DNA of 28,897 bases, from the NCBI GenBank assembly GCA_910586725.1, contig CAJUJL010000036.1, positions 1-28,897 on the forward strand, in the 5' to 3' direction. Of this stretch, positions 1 through 7,985 are shown piece after piece. The DNA comes from an uncultured Lachnospiraceae bacterium. GTDB taxonomy: Bacteria; Bacillota; Clostridia; Lachnospirales; Lachnospiraceae. Under the pieces are notes generated by a model that made no database searches, had not been told where the DNA came from, and saw only the letters and a program-made list of their open reading frames with translations. The position numbers and the translations under genes were made by a program. How positions within the stretch are numbered: the stretch's first letter is position 1; each line of letters starts with the position of its first letter.

Positions 1-23
1 GCTAAAACTACTTTTTTTGCCAT
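1..23 (-). CDS. 5' end of a truncated gene, possibly argininosuccinate synthase
   Basis: Only the start of this gene is inside the window. The minus strand shows AAGGAG (32-37), an 8-nt spacer and an ATG at 23-21 followed by codons for MAKKVVL. This opening resembles the beginning of argininosuccinate synthase (ArgG, which normally continues with A-Y-S-G-G-L-D-T-S), but seven residues cannot prove it. Presence of carAB nearby would fit arginine synthesis, although that is only context. The start and ribosome site are well supported; the product is a guess. Confidence 0.45.
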
Positions 24-61
24 TTTCTCGTCTCCTTATCCATATTTTATTTCGAAGCAGC

Positions 62-118
62 GCGTCTGACGCCCTTATACCGCTGTAAATATCCGGCCAA
101 ATATAAGCGTGTCAGCGC
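62..118 (-). promoter_or_regulatory. Long imperfect hairpin in the leader of the left-edge gene
   Basis: In the transcript leading to the partial gene, the segment around 102-118 (TATAAGCGTGTCAGCGC on the plus strand) can pair with 62-79 (GCGTCTGACGCCCTTATA), with a few mismatches and one bulge, around a loop of about 22 nt. It is not followed by a T-run, so it does not look like a terminator. It may be a structured 5' leader; I do not recognise a riboswitch class. Positions 1-183 hold no other gene. Confidence 0.3.
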
Positions 119-136
119 CCTCGCCTGTTCCAGATA

Positions 137-165
137 ACAGTACCATATTTTCCGCATCTTTGCAA
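137..165 (-). promoter_or_regulatory. Candidate sigma-A promoter for the gene running off the left edge
   Basis: On the minus strand a TTGCAA -35 (165-160), a 17-bp spacer and a TACTGT -10 (142-137) lie after the bceB-like stop codon. The expected transcript start is near position 130, giving a leader of about 105 nt. The -10 is a modest match (3 of 6), so this is a candidate only. Confidence 0.4.
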
Positions 166-183
166 GGATTTCGAACCTAATTT

Positions 184-2268
184 TTAGCTTAACAATAAGC
201 TCTTGCGCTTCCCATATACGATCTTATAATATGTTCTTGCAGTCAGAAAATAAACAATCCCGTAAACCGCTGCAAACACAAGCATGCTTCCAGCCGTACA
301 GCCAATAAACAGCCCCGTGTTTACAAGGCCTAAAATTGCCAGAACCTTTTGGATAATCGGAAATGCAAACGCAATGTGAATCGCCGCCAGTAAAAGAGGC
401 AGGAAAAACACCTGTAAGATCTGAGTAGTAATGACTCTCTGCACTTCTTTTTTCCCCATGCCGACTTTCTGCATAATTGCAAAATTTTCACGATCCTCAT
501 ATCCCTCCGAAATCTGTTTGTAATAAATAATCAGTACGGTAGCCATAAGGAACATCACGCCGACAAAAATTCCGATAAAAAAGAAACTCGCGTATAGTCT
601 TTGAAAATAAGCCTCTTCATCATAAATGTTTTCCACATTTCCCACATGAGGAATGTCCGCGTCGTTTAAAGCGTCCCGCAATCCGTTGCAAAATGAATCA
701 ATCTCTTTCTTTCCGCCATCCACATTAAACAAATATTCATATTTCAATTGCAGATCTCCCATGTCTGCCAGTTCTTCTAACGCCGCTCTGTCCGGAAATA
801 TAATCTGAATATTCCGAAAAGAAATTTCTATGGCATCAAACCCATTTCGAAAATTTTCCTCAAATCCTTTTTTGCTTTTTATTTCCTCCGGAATGCGTCT
901 GGCCTCCAGTTTTATGCCTTGAAGAGAAAACGTATCTCTGTCTTTTATTTTATCTGCGCTGTCTGATACCCATACGCACCCTTCGGGCAGTTTTTGAAAC
1001 CTTTCATCCTGTTCTACGTTCTGATTGTACTCTTCCTGACTCAAAACGCTGATCATAACGGCTTCATCCCATCCCGCAATACCTGTATCCTGCGTAAAAT
1101 CGTTTTCTGCATTTTCTTTTCCAATCATAAATAAATGAAACCCGGAATAAATGTCGGATGTCTCAATCTGATTTTCTTTCGCATGCATAACAACGGCCCT
1201 TTCCACCTCTTTCGGGTTAAGCGCATGATAAGGCACATCCCCCTCCGGAAATTCTTTTTGATGCTGCTGCTGCGTCGGACAGTAATAAGTCGTTGTAACT
1301 TCCCGGATATAGGAAGCTTTGATATAGTCTTTGATTCCTGCATACAAAGATACGGTAGACGAAAAGACAACCAATACGGCCGTACTCAAAATGCAGATAT
1401 TTGCAAGCCCCGCGGCATTGCGTTTCATCCGGTATATCATTCCGGAAACCGCAATAAAATGCGTTTTATGATAATAGTATTTCTTGTTTTTCTTCAGCAG
1501 CTTTAACAGGGCGACGCTTCCGCTCATAAACAAAAAATATGTGCCGGCCATTACGAAAAGAACTGCGAAAAAAAAGTTGCTGATTGCCTTGACGGGATTC
1601 TTCGTCGTTACCGCAATATAATAACCCGCAAAAAGAAACGCCAAAGATAAAACCGCCATGAGCCATCTTGCGTTTGGCTCCCGTTCGCCTTTTCTGCTGT
1701 CCATAAAGAGATTGATCGGACGGATAAATCTCGTCTTCAAAATATTTTTGATTGTATTCAAACCAAAAACAGCAACAAAAATCAAAATGGTTTGCGCGAT
1801 TACTTTTCCGGAAATCATAAAGGGGATATTTACGTTTAAATTCATCATTTTCAACAGCAGCATAAACATGATTTTGGAAAAGACAATGCCAAAAAACAAT
1901 CCCGCCGCAATGCATCCGCTTCCCAAAAATACCATTTCCCAAAAAAGCGCTTTGGCAATATGACGTTTTTCCATCCCCAAAATACTGTAGAGTCCCAGCT
2001 CTTTTGACCTCTGCTTTAACAAAAAGCCGTTCGTGTAAAAAATAACTCCGGCTGCAAATATGCAGCAGATCCAGGACCCCAGATAAAGCACGCCGCGCAC
2101 CGTTTCATAACCGTAAAATCCGTCGCTTTCGACCACGCTGGCAGAAACGGAAGAAATCACATAATAAAGCGCAATCATGGAAGACGCCGACAGCGCGAAA
2201 GGAAAAAACACTCCTTTATTCTTTTTTATATTGTTTCTCGCCAGAGAAATAAACATCTTTTCATTCAT
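184..2268 (-). CDS. BceB-like ABC transporter permease (FtsX family)
   Basis: Membrane component of a peptide-antibiotic resistance and sensing ABC transporter. The 694-residue protein has an FtsX-like layout: one N-terminal membrane helix (about 20-42), three around 60-175, three around 200-310, a large predicted extracellular domain of roughly 240 residues (about 320-560), then three C-terminal helices. That 10-helix arrangement with the big loop between helices 7 and 8 is the hallmark of BceB/VraG permeases. I start it at ATG 2268 (MNEKMF...), because the longer frame opens with GTG codons and AGGTGG sits 8 nt upstream of this ATG. The start overlaps the end of the ATPase gene by 8 nt, implying translational coupling. 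In known Bce systems this permease also signals to the BceS kinase. No clear terminator follows the stop. Confidence 0.88.
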   Translation of the reverse strand: MNEKMFISLARNNIKKNKGVFFPFALSASSMIALYYVISSVSASVVESDGFYGYETVRGVLYLGSWICCIFAAGVIFYTNGFLLKQRSKELGLYSILGMEKRHIAKALFWEMVFLGSGCIAAGLFFGIVFSKIMFMLLLKMMNLNVNIPFMISGKVIAQTILIFVAVFGLNTIKNILKTRFIRPINLFMDSRKGEREPNARWLMAVLSLAFLFAGYYIAVTTKNPVKAISNFFFAVLFVMAGTYFLFMSGSVALLKLLKKNKKYYYHKTHFIAVSGMIYRMKRNAAGLANICILSTAVLVVFSSTVSLYAGIKDYIKASYIREVTTTYYCPTQQQHQKEFPEGDVPYHALNPKEVERAVVMHAKENQIETSDIYSGFHLFMIGKENAENDFTQDTGIAGWDEAVMISVLSQEEYNQNVEQDERFQKLPEGCVWVSDSADKIKDRDTFSLQGIKLEARRIPEEIKSKKGFEENFRNGFDAIEISFRNIQIIFPDRAALEELADMGDLQLKYEYLFNVDGGKKEIDSFCNGLRDALNDADIPHVGNVENIYDEEAYFQRLYASFFFIGIFVGVMFLMATVLIIYYKQISEGYEDRENFAIMQKVGMGKKEVQRVITTQILQVFFLPLLLAAIHIAFAFPIIQKVLAILGLVNTGLFIGCTAGSMLVFAAVYGIVYFLTARTYYKIVYGKRKSLLLS

Positions 2269-3028
2269 AATGATCACCACCTGACAACAGCACCGTCAAG
2301 GCGTCCGATATTTTTTTGTACATTTCGTCGTTGGTATGGTTTCCACGGTAAATCTGATGATAAATCTCCCCGTCTTTGATAAATAATACCCTCTCGGCGC
2401 AGCTTGCCGCGCGGATGCTGTGCGTTACCATTAAAATAGTCTGCCCTGTCTGATGCAAATCCGAAAACAAACGCAAAAGCTCCTGTGCGGAACGGGAATC
2501 CAGGGCGCCCGTCGGCTCATCCGCCAAAATAATGTCCGGATCGGTAATCATTGCCCGCGCTACGGCAACCCTCTGCTTTTGTCCTCCGGAAACTTCGTAA
2601 GGATATTTTTTGAGCAAATCCGAGATATGAAGTCTTTTTGCAAGATTTTTTAACTTCGGCTCCATTTCCGAATATTGTTTTCCCGCCAGCACAAGCGGCA
2701 GATAGATATTGTCCTCCAGCGAAAAATTATCCAGCAGATTAAAATCCTGAAATACAAATCCCAGATGCTCTCTTCGAAACTTCGCCAGATCTCTTTCCCG
2801 GATTGAGAGCGTGCTTTTTCCATTTAACAAAATTTCTCCGTCCGTCGGCCGGTCCACGGAAGCTAAAATATTCAAAAGCGTTGTTTTTCCGGAGCCGGAT
2901 TCGCCCATAATGGCCACATACTCTCCTTTTTCCACCGAAAAGCTGACATCCCGCAGGGCCTGCGCCTTATTGCCCCCAAAACGTGTAACGTATACTTTTT
3001 TCAAATGATTTACTTCTAATAATTTCAT
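2261..3028 (-). CDS. BceA-like ABC transporter ATP-binding protein
   Basis: ATPase partner of the FtsX-like permease encoded immediately downstream. All ABC motifs are visible in the 255 residues: Walker A GESGSGKT at 42-49, Q-loop Gln94, signature VSGGQ at 146-150, Walker B IILADEP at 166-172 followed by the D-loop ALD, and the H-loop His203. The protein matches the LolD/MacB/BceA class of ATPases in length and motif spacing. The start is supported by AAGGAGG 8 nt upstream of the ATG. It lies behind an attenuator-like hairpin and a BceR-like site that overlaps the end of cutC, so it probably has its own inducible promoter besides any readthrough from the upstream two-component genes. Confidence 0.9.
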   Translation of the reverse strand: MKLLEVNHLKKVYVTRFGGNKAQALRDVSFSVEKGEYVAIMGESGSGKTTLLNILASVDRPTDGEILLNGKSTLSIRERDLAKFRREHLGFVFQDFNLLDNFSLEDNIYLPLVLAGKQYSEMEPKLKNLAKRLHISDLLKKYPYEVSGGQKQRVAVARAMITDPDIILADEPTGALDSRSAQELLRLFSDLHQTGQTILMVTHSIRAASCAERVLFIKDGEIYHQIYRGNHTNDEMYKKISDALTVLLSGGDHYE

Positions 3029-3052
3029 GATTCATTCCTCCTTGGCAATACC

Positions 3053-3058
3053 ACTATA
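3053..3058 (-). promoter_or_regulatory. Candidate -10 element of an activator-dependent bceAB promoter
   Basis: TATAGT on the minus strand matches the sigma-A -10 at five of six positions and lies 24 nt before the bceA-like start codon. The hexamer 17 bp upstream (AGGCGG) is not a -35. A good -10 without a -35, about 60 bp downstream of a BceR-like repeat, is what a response-regulator-activated promoter looks like. This is an inference. Confidence 0.4.
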
Positions 3059-3060
3059 AC

Positions 3061-3105
3061 AAAAAAAGAAATGCCCCGCCTTAACTTTGGCTTACATTTC
3101 TTTTT
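3061..3105 (-). terminator. Terminator or attenuator hairpin between cutC and the bceA-like gene
   Basis: On the minus strand AAAAAGAAATG (3105-3095) pairs over 11 bp with CATTTCTTTTT (3073-3063), with an internal GCC/GGC pair (3091-3089 with 3080-3078). The T-rich 3' arm runs on to 3061. It would end transcripts coming from cutC, leaving the transporter genes dependent on a local promoter or on readthrough. The stem is A/T-rich, so efficiency is uncertain. Confidence 0.6.
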
Positions 3106-3112
3106 CTGTTTC

Positions 3113-3126
3113 TTACGGTTTTGTAA
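3113..3126 (-). promoter_or_regulatory. BceR-like inverted repeat upstream of the bceAB-like genes
   Basis: The minus strand reads TTACA-AAAC-CGTAA, an inverted repeat of TTAC/GTAA. It resembles the TNACA-N4-TGTAA pattern I recall for BceR-type regulators, with one base different in the second half-site. It overlaps the cutC stop codon and sits about 85 nt before the bceA-like start. A BceR-like regulator is encoded two genes upstream, so it is a natural candidate operator. Confidence 0.45.
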
Positions 3127-3862
3127 GGTTTAATGCCTCTCTGGCTTTTCGTATCTGCGCCTCGTCCGTTTGGAAAATATCAAATTCACTCAAGCCGGGA
3201 AGTCCCATATTCACGCGTTCGTTCCGGTAAACCATACCGCTGTCGACCACTTTTTTTCCGGACATATGGAAACTGGCTTTTAAAAGCTCATCTTTTAGCG
3301 CCGCAATTACCGACGCGTTTACGCCGGCCCCGACTAAAAGCTCGATTTTATCCCCGGCCAGATCAGAAAGCTTCTTTAAAACCTCCCTGCCGTCCATGCA
3401 GCAAGCGGCCTGTCCGGAAGTAAGAATGGTATCGATTCCAAGATCAATCGCCTCCAAAAGCGCCTGGTATGGATCCTTACACACATCAAACGCCCGATGC
3501 AGCGTCATATGCATCCCGTCTGCACGCTCCCTAAGCGCCCGCATTCTGTCAAAATCCAGCGAACCGTCCGGTAAAAGGCATCCTGTCACTACGCCGTCCG
3601 CTCCTAAATTCTGAAACATTTCAATATCGTCTGCAATCATTTGAAATTCCGCGTCCGTATATAAAAAATCGCCAAAGCGGGGACGGATCAAAACATTTAA
3701 TTCTATCCCGCACGCCGCCCGGATTTGTTTGAACTGGCTGACTCCAGGCGTTGTTCCTCCAATCACAAGATTGGAACAGACTTCCAGGCGGTCCGCCCCT
3801 CCCTTTTGCGCGATCACAGCAGATTCCACGGAATCTACGCAGACTTCCAATATCCTTCCCAT
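3113..3862 (-). CDS. cutC: CutC family protein (copper homeostasis family, TIM barrel)
   Basis: A 249-residue cytoplasmic TIM-barrel protein. Family signatures visible include the N-terminal GGADRLEVCSNL...GGTTPG segment, RPRFGDFLY near residue 60, the central LHRAFD, ILTSGQA, and LLVGAGVN. The length is normal for CutC. The name comes from a copper-sensitivity phenotype in E. coli; the enzymatic function of the family remains uncertain. GGAG lies 7 nt before the ATG and the gene begins 18 nt after the kinase stop, so it is part of the same transcript. What is odd is the location: it separates a BceRS-like two-component pair from the BceAB-like transporter that such a pair normally adjoins. 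Confidence 0.9.
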   Translation of the reverse strand: MGRILEVCVDSVESAVIAQKGGADRLEVCSNLVIGGTTPGVSQFKQIRAACGIELNVLIRPRFGDFLYTDAEFQMIADDIEMFQNLGADGVVTGCLLPDGSLDFDRMRALRERADGMHMTLHRAFDVCKDPYQALLEAIDLGIDTILTSGQAACCMDGREVLKKLSDLAGDKIELLVGAGVNASVIAALKDELLKASFHMSGKKVVDSGMVYRNERVNMGLPGLSEFDIFQTDEAQIRKAREALNLTKP

Positions 3863-3880
3863 CCTAATTCTCCTTTCCGC

Positions 3881-4879
3881 TTATTTTACAAACCGCTCTC
3901 TTCCAAGCGAAAGTTCCACTCGCGTGCCTTCTCCTTCTTTTGAATCAATCCATATGCCATGCGAAAGAGTATCCAGTATCTTTTTTGAAAGATACAACCC
4001 GATGCCTGTAGATTTTTCCTGCATCCTGCCATTGAGCCCGGTAAAGCCCCTTTCGTAAATACGGGGCAGATCTTCTGCCGCTATGCCTCTTCCGGTATCT
4101 TCTATGACGAGCGTCATTTCTTTTTCTTTGTGCATAAAAATAGAAATGGATCCCTGATTTGTATATTTCAGCGCATTGGACAAAATCTGCTTTAAAACAA
4201 ACAAAAGCCATTTTTCATCTGTCGTTACGACAACGTCAGCCTCTGTCATATGCAGAGAAATCCGTTTGGAAAGAAAGACTCTGGCAAAATATTTAACCGC
4301 CTGTTTTACAATGCCAAACAACGGATAGTTCCACAGCAGCAAATCCGCGTTCATCGTATCAAGCCGCACAAACTGCAAAGAAATATCGACATACTGCTCA
4401 ATTTCAAATAAACGGCTCAAAAGCTCTTTTCGTCTTTTGTCCGCATCGTCCCCAAATCCTTCCTCAAGCAAGAGCTCCATCGCGGTAATCGGCGTTTTCA
4501 TCTGATGCGCCCACAAAGTAATATACTCCCGGTTGCCAAAAAGCTTTTCTCTGATGCTCCTTGCGCTTTCCTGATTGGACAGATACAGCCTCCGCAACAG
4601 ATTCTGATAATCTTCCTCTATCTGATTCTCCGCATCCGGCAGATATTCCGCCGTTTCATCGATCTGCTCAAGAAGCTCCTGCAAACGCACATGCTTCTCG
4701 CGGAATTTTCTGTAATCCCATATTACATACATGACAAAAAAGACGCCGCATAAAAGAGACGGGTACCAGACAAAAGCCAGGTCAACCTCTGTCAGATAAA
4801 AACAACTTGCAAAAATTCCGACAAAAACCAAATCCAGTAAAATCCTTCTCTTTTTTTGTCTGAAATATCCGCGTATCAT
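3881..4879 (-). CDS. BceS-like intramembrane-sensing histidine kinase
   Basis: Sensor kinase of 332 residues. Two membrane helices (about 13-30 and 36-54) are joined by a very short extracellular loop, so there is no input domain; such kinases take their signal from a BceAB-type transporter. The H-box is ITLWAHQMKTPITAM with the phospho-acceptor His125. The N-box QILSNALKYT contains Asn235. ATP-lid motifs IEDTGRGI, RGFTGLNGR and STGIGLYLSKKI follow. The ATG overlaps the regulator stop as ATGA, a tight coupling. The likely partner is the response regulator just upstream, and the likely signal source is the BceAB-like pair two genes downstream. Confidence 0.92.
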   Translation of the reverse strand: MIRGYFRQKKRRILLDLVFVGIFASCFYLTEVDLAFVWYPSLLCGVFFVMYVIWDYRKFREKHVRLQELLEQIDETAEYLPDAENQIEEDYQNLLRRLYLSNQESARSIREKLFGNREYITLWAHQMKTPITAMELLLEEGFGDDADKRRKELLSRLFEIEQYVDISLQFVRLDTMNADLLLWNYPLFGIVKQAVKYFARVFLSKRISLHMTEADVVVTTDEKWLLFVLKQILSNALKYTNQGSISIFMHKEKEMTLVIEDTGRGIAAEDLPRIYERGFTGLNGRMQEKSTGIGLYLSKKILDTLSHGIWIDSKEGEGTRVELSLGRERFVK

Positions 4880-5550
4880 ACCAGATAACCAATTCCTTTT
4901 TTTGTAATAATATAATCCATCGCGCCGACGTCGTTTAGCTTTTTGCGAATTCTGGCTATATTTACCGTCAGCGTATTATCGTCAATAAAACTCTCGCTTT
5001 CCCAAAGATGCATGATAATCGCGTCTCTGGATACCATTTCACCCGCATTTTCCATCAAAAGCTGCAAAATCTTAAATTCGTTGCGGGTCAGAGCAGTGCA
5101 GCAGTTCCCATAAAACGCTTCCGCATCAGATAAATTCAGGCGAAGCCCCTTATGCTCCAACACATTGATCTGTCCCGTAAAACTGTAGCTTCTGCGCAGT
5201 ATGGCGTTGATTTTTGCCGTAAGCACAGAAAGCGAAAAAGGCTTTGCTATAAAATCATCGCCTCCCATATCCATCGCCGTTACGATATTCATATCGTCAT
5301 CTGCCGATGATACGAAAACGATAGGAATTTTCGAAAATTTGCGGATTTCACTGCACCAGTAAAATCCGTTATAATAGGGCAGCTTTATATCCAGAAGAAT
5401 CAAATCCGGCTGGTATTTTATGACCTCTGAAGCAACCTGCCGGAAATCCTCTACACAGTGCACCGAAAAATCCCATTTTTCCAGATGTTCCTTTTCCACG
5501 CGCGCAATATCCATGTCGTCTTCCACAATCAATATCTTATATCCCGCCAT
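4876..5550 (-). CDS. BceR-like response regulator (OmpR/PhoB family)
   Basis: Transcription factor of 224 residues. The receiver domain (about 4-118) has the acidic pair Glu10/Asp11-Asp12, phospho-acceptor Asp54 in LILLDIKLP, a Ser at the Thr/Ser switch position (VFVSS) and Lys103 in IAKPF. The C-terminal winged-helix domain (about 130-224) includes LTRNEFKILQLL, DNTLTVNIARIRKKL and the terminal GIGYLV. The gene starts 18 nt after the metallophosphoesterase stop with only a weak ribosome site (GGGA about 9 nt before ATG). Probable target: the repeat at 3113-3126 before the bceA-like gene. Confidence 0.92.
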   Translation of the reverse strand: MAGYKILIVEDDMDIARVEKEHLEKWDFSVHCVEDFRQVASEVIKYQPDLILLDIKLPYYNGFYWCSEIRKFSKIPIVFVSSADDDMNIVTAMDMGGDDFIAKPFSLSVLTAKINAILRRSYSFTGQINVLEHKGLRLNLSDAEAFYGNCCTALTRNEFKILQLLMENAGEMVSRDAIIMHLWESESFIDDNTLTVNIARIRKKLNDVGAMDYIITKKGIGYLV

Positions 5551-5568
5551 CTTACATCATCCCGTTTC

Positions 5569-6678
5569 TCAACGTTTTCCAATATCAATCACAACATATT
5601 CACAATGCTCTCCCGTGCGGATGGTATATCTCCATCCGGCAATTCCGGACGATACAATAATATTGCAGTTTCCCTCCTGGTATTTTCCGTAATTTAATCC
5701 GCTGATATATTTTGAAAAAAATCCGGTCGGCCAGATCTGCCCTGCATGCGTATGGCCGGAAACCTGCAGATCCACGCCCTGCTCATCATTTTCTTTCGCA
5801 TGAATCGGCTGATGATCCGCCATAATAATATATTTGCTTCGGTCAACGCCCGATAAAATTTCTTCCACAGACGCGCGTGGTTTTGTATCTCCCCATGCGG
5901 CGTCCCCTCTTCCCGCCAGAATCATATTTTCGCCGATTTCCACGTATGCATCTTCTAAAATTTGTATGCCATTGTCTACAATCGCTTCTTCCAGCTCATA
6001 ATCTTCATACGTGCGCCTGTTTGTATACGGCTGTCTGTCATGGTTGCCATACACGTAATAAATCCCGTATTTGCTTTGGATGCCGCCAAGCATACGAAAC
6101 GCTTCTTCCATCTTCTCTCCTGACGTCCCCTCTTCGACAATATCGCCGCCCAAAACGACAAGATCGGGATGAAGCTCGTTGATTTCCGTAAACTTCTCTT
6201 TCAAAACACGGGTATTTTGCACCGTATCATAGTGAATATCGGTCATAAGCACAATACGACAGTCTTCTATTTGCTTGTCCGTTTGAATCCGGTAATCTGT
6301 CCGGATGATGCGGTTCATATTGTAATACCCGTAAAGAGACACAAGAACTGTCAACACAAACGGAATCACGCTGCTTTGATAAATTTTTTTGCAGAAAACA
6401 ATTTTCCTGCCCTTCTCCCTTTTTCGGTAAAAAATCCGAACAGGCAGCGCAAGCAGATCCATAGCCAGGGAAAGAAAAACAAAATGCAGAATAATAACCG
6501 CTCTTGTATAAAACAGATTCAGACTGACATACGCAAGCGCTGCCGCCGCAAATACGCAGATGGCAAGAATCCGTTTTTTCTTTATGTCCGCACCGAAAAA
6601 CTTTGCGGTGCGCCGAATACAAAAGAACAAATATACGCCCAACAATAAGACGATCCCCAATACAAGGTACCGCACCAT
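5569..6678 (-). CDS. Membrane-anchored metallophosphoesterase (YkuE/YaeI-like)
   Basis: A 369-residue protein with about four N-terminal membrane helices (roughly 2-20, 37-55, 59-82, 103-119) followed by a calcineurin-like phosphoesterase domain. Metal-binding motifs are complete: Asp147-x-His149 in LMTDIHYD, GGD at 177-179, GNHD at 211-214, a later ADHQP and GHTHAGQ. Related proteins such as YkuE or YaeI act on phosphate esters at or near the membrane, but the substrate here is unknown. GGGAGTG sits about 4 nt upstream of the ATG, and the gene starts 25 nt after the hydrolase gene. Proximity to a Bce module, which guards the undecaprenyl-phosphate cycle, makes a lipid-carrier substrate conceivable; that is speculation. 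Confidence 0.85.
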   Translation of the reverse strand: MVRYLVLGIVLLLGVYLFFCIRRTAKFFGADIKKKRILAICVFAAAALAYVSLNLFYTRAVIILHFVFLSLAMDLLALPVRIFYRKREKGRKIVFCKKIYQSSVIPFVLTVLVSLYGYYNMNRIIRTDYRIQTDKQIEDCRIVLMTDIHYDTVQNTRVLKEKFTEINELHPDLVVLGGDIVEEGTSGEKMEEAFRMLGGIQSKYGIYYVYGNHDRQPYTNRRTYEDYELEEAIVDNGIQILEDAYVEIGENMILAGRGDAAWGDTKPRASVEEILSGVDRSKYIIMADHQPIHAKENDEQGVDLQVSGHTHAGQIWPTGFFSKYISGLNYGKYQEGNCNIIVSSGIAGWRYTIRTGEHCEYVVIDIGKR

Positions 6679-6703
6679 CCATCACTCCCTGCGCCTGATT
6701 AAT

Positions 6704-7936
6704 TTAATAAAACACATGATTTCCTATTACCGTGCCCTCTACGCCGGAAGACGCCCTGCAAAAAAACAGGAAACCGACGTTTGTGCTGCCGGAAAGAGCG
6801 GCGCTTGCCGCCCGCGTGCAGCTCGAAGCGGCTCCTCTTGCCAGAACAACCGCAAAACGCCCGCTGGCTACCGGAGAAAACTGGCCTCCCTGATAAATCA
6901 CGCCTGAAACCGTGTTGGGAAAACTTCCGCTTCTGACACGGTTCACCACAACGCTGGCCACCGCCCACTGGCCTTCATAACTTTCCCCGCCGGCTTCACA
7001 CTCCACCAATGCGGCAAGCATTGCAAGATCCCCGGCGTTTGACGCAACCGCTCCGCCGCCGGATCCTGAGCCGGAATCGGAACCGGAACTGGAACTGGAA
7101 GATTCTTCTTTCTTTTTCTGGTTTTCCGCTTCCCTTTTCTGCCTTTCCGCTTCTTTCTTCTGTTCCTGCGCCCTTTTTCTTGCTTCTTCGGCTTTTTTGC
7201 GTTCCAGCTCTTCTTCGTACGCTTTCATTTTGGCGATCTGCGCCTCAAAATCGTTTACCGTCTCCTGCGCGTCTGCAATTTCTCCCTGCTTTACCTGAAT
7301 GCTTTGCTGCGTTTTGGAAATCAGACCGCCAACTTCTGCTTTTTTCTGCTCCATGCCCTCCTGCATGGCGACCAGTTCCTTTTCTTCCGTCTTCAATTCC
7401 TTTTTCTTTTTCGAAATCTGTTTGCACGTTTCTTCATAGGCATTGAGCATTTGTCTGTCGTAACGGTTGATTTCTTCCACATACTCCGCTTTATTTAAAA
7501 TTTCCGCCAGAGAATTGCTGCCCAAAAACACGGACGCCAAATCAATGCCGCCGTTTTCGTAAATAAAACGTATCCGCAGCTTCATATTCTCATACTGCTC
7601 TTCTTTCGTGGCCTGCGCTTCTTTCAGGCTCTGCACTGCCGCTTCAATCTGCGCTTCTTTTTCTCCGATCAAAGACTCCAGTTCATTGATTTGCGCCGAC
7701 ACGTCGGATAACTGCTGATTAAGGCCGGCAAGCTCTCCTTTTAAATTGTTTTCTTCTTCCTTTAAAGAGCCTACTTTCTCCCTCGCGTCTTCTTTCTGTT
7801 CTTCCAGCGCGTCAATTTTTTTGCCCGCGTCTTTTATCTTATCGCTCGTCTGTGAAGCCGCAGCATCCCAGGATGCGGCAAAAAGCGCCGCTCCCATTGC
7901 CAGATAAACAAGTTTTTTCAGAAAAAATTTTTTCAT
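6704..7936 (-). CDS. Secreted coiled-coil cell-wall hydrolase (PcsB-like N-terminus, SleB/CwlJ domain)
   Basis: Predicted peptidoglycan hydrolase of 410 residues. It has a signal peptide (Lys-rich start, hydrophobic core, Ala-rich end at about residue 27), then a long coiled coil (about 30-265) of the kind found in PcsB and CwlO, which are activated by FtsEX. A Lys/Glu-rich stretch and a Ser/Gly linker (about 272-295) lead to a C-terminal Hydrolase_2 domain (about 301-410). That domain has ALVECEAGGES, with a probable catalytic Glu near 312, then VVNRVRSGSFP and GQFSP. I start at ATG 7936 rather than the TTG two codons earlier because AGGTGA lies 6 nt upstream. It follows carB by only about 50 nt with no terminator between, so it may be cotranscribed with carAB. 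Confidence 0.85.
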   Translation of the reverse strand: MKKFFLKKLVYLAMGAALFAASWDAAASQTSDKIKDAGKKIDALEEQKEDAREKVGSLKEEENNLKGELAGLNQQLSDVSAQINELESLIGEKEAQIEAAVQSLKEAQATKEEQYENMKLRIRFIYENGGIDLASVFLGSNSLAEILNKAEYVEEINRYDRQMLNAYEETCKQISKKKKELKTEEKELVAMQEGMEQKKAEVGGLISKTQQSIQVKQGEIADAQETVNDFEAQIAKMKAYEEELERKKAEEARKRAQEQKKEAERQKREAENQKKKEESSSSSSGSDSGSGSGGGAVASNAGDLAMLAALVECEAGGESYEGQWAVASVVVNRVRSGSFPNTVSGVIYQGGQFSPVASGRFAVVLARGAASSCTRAASAALSGSTNVGFLFFCRASSGVEGTVIGNHVFY

Positions 7937-7985
7937 TCGCAATCACCTGTTAAATCTTTCTTGGTTTACACGCCTGCTTTTGGCA

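Noticed and set aside
166..177. GGTTCGAAATCC on the minus strand resembling a tRNA T-arm
   Set aside because: One base too many for the loop and no acceptor, D- or anticodon arm around it, so not a tRNA.
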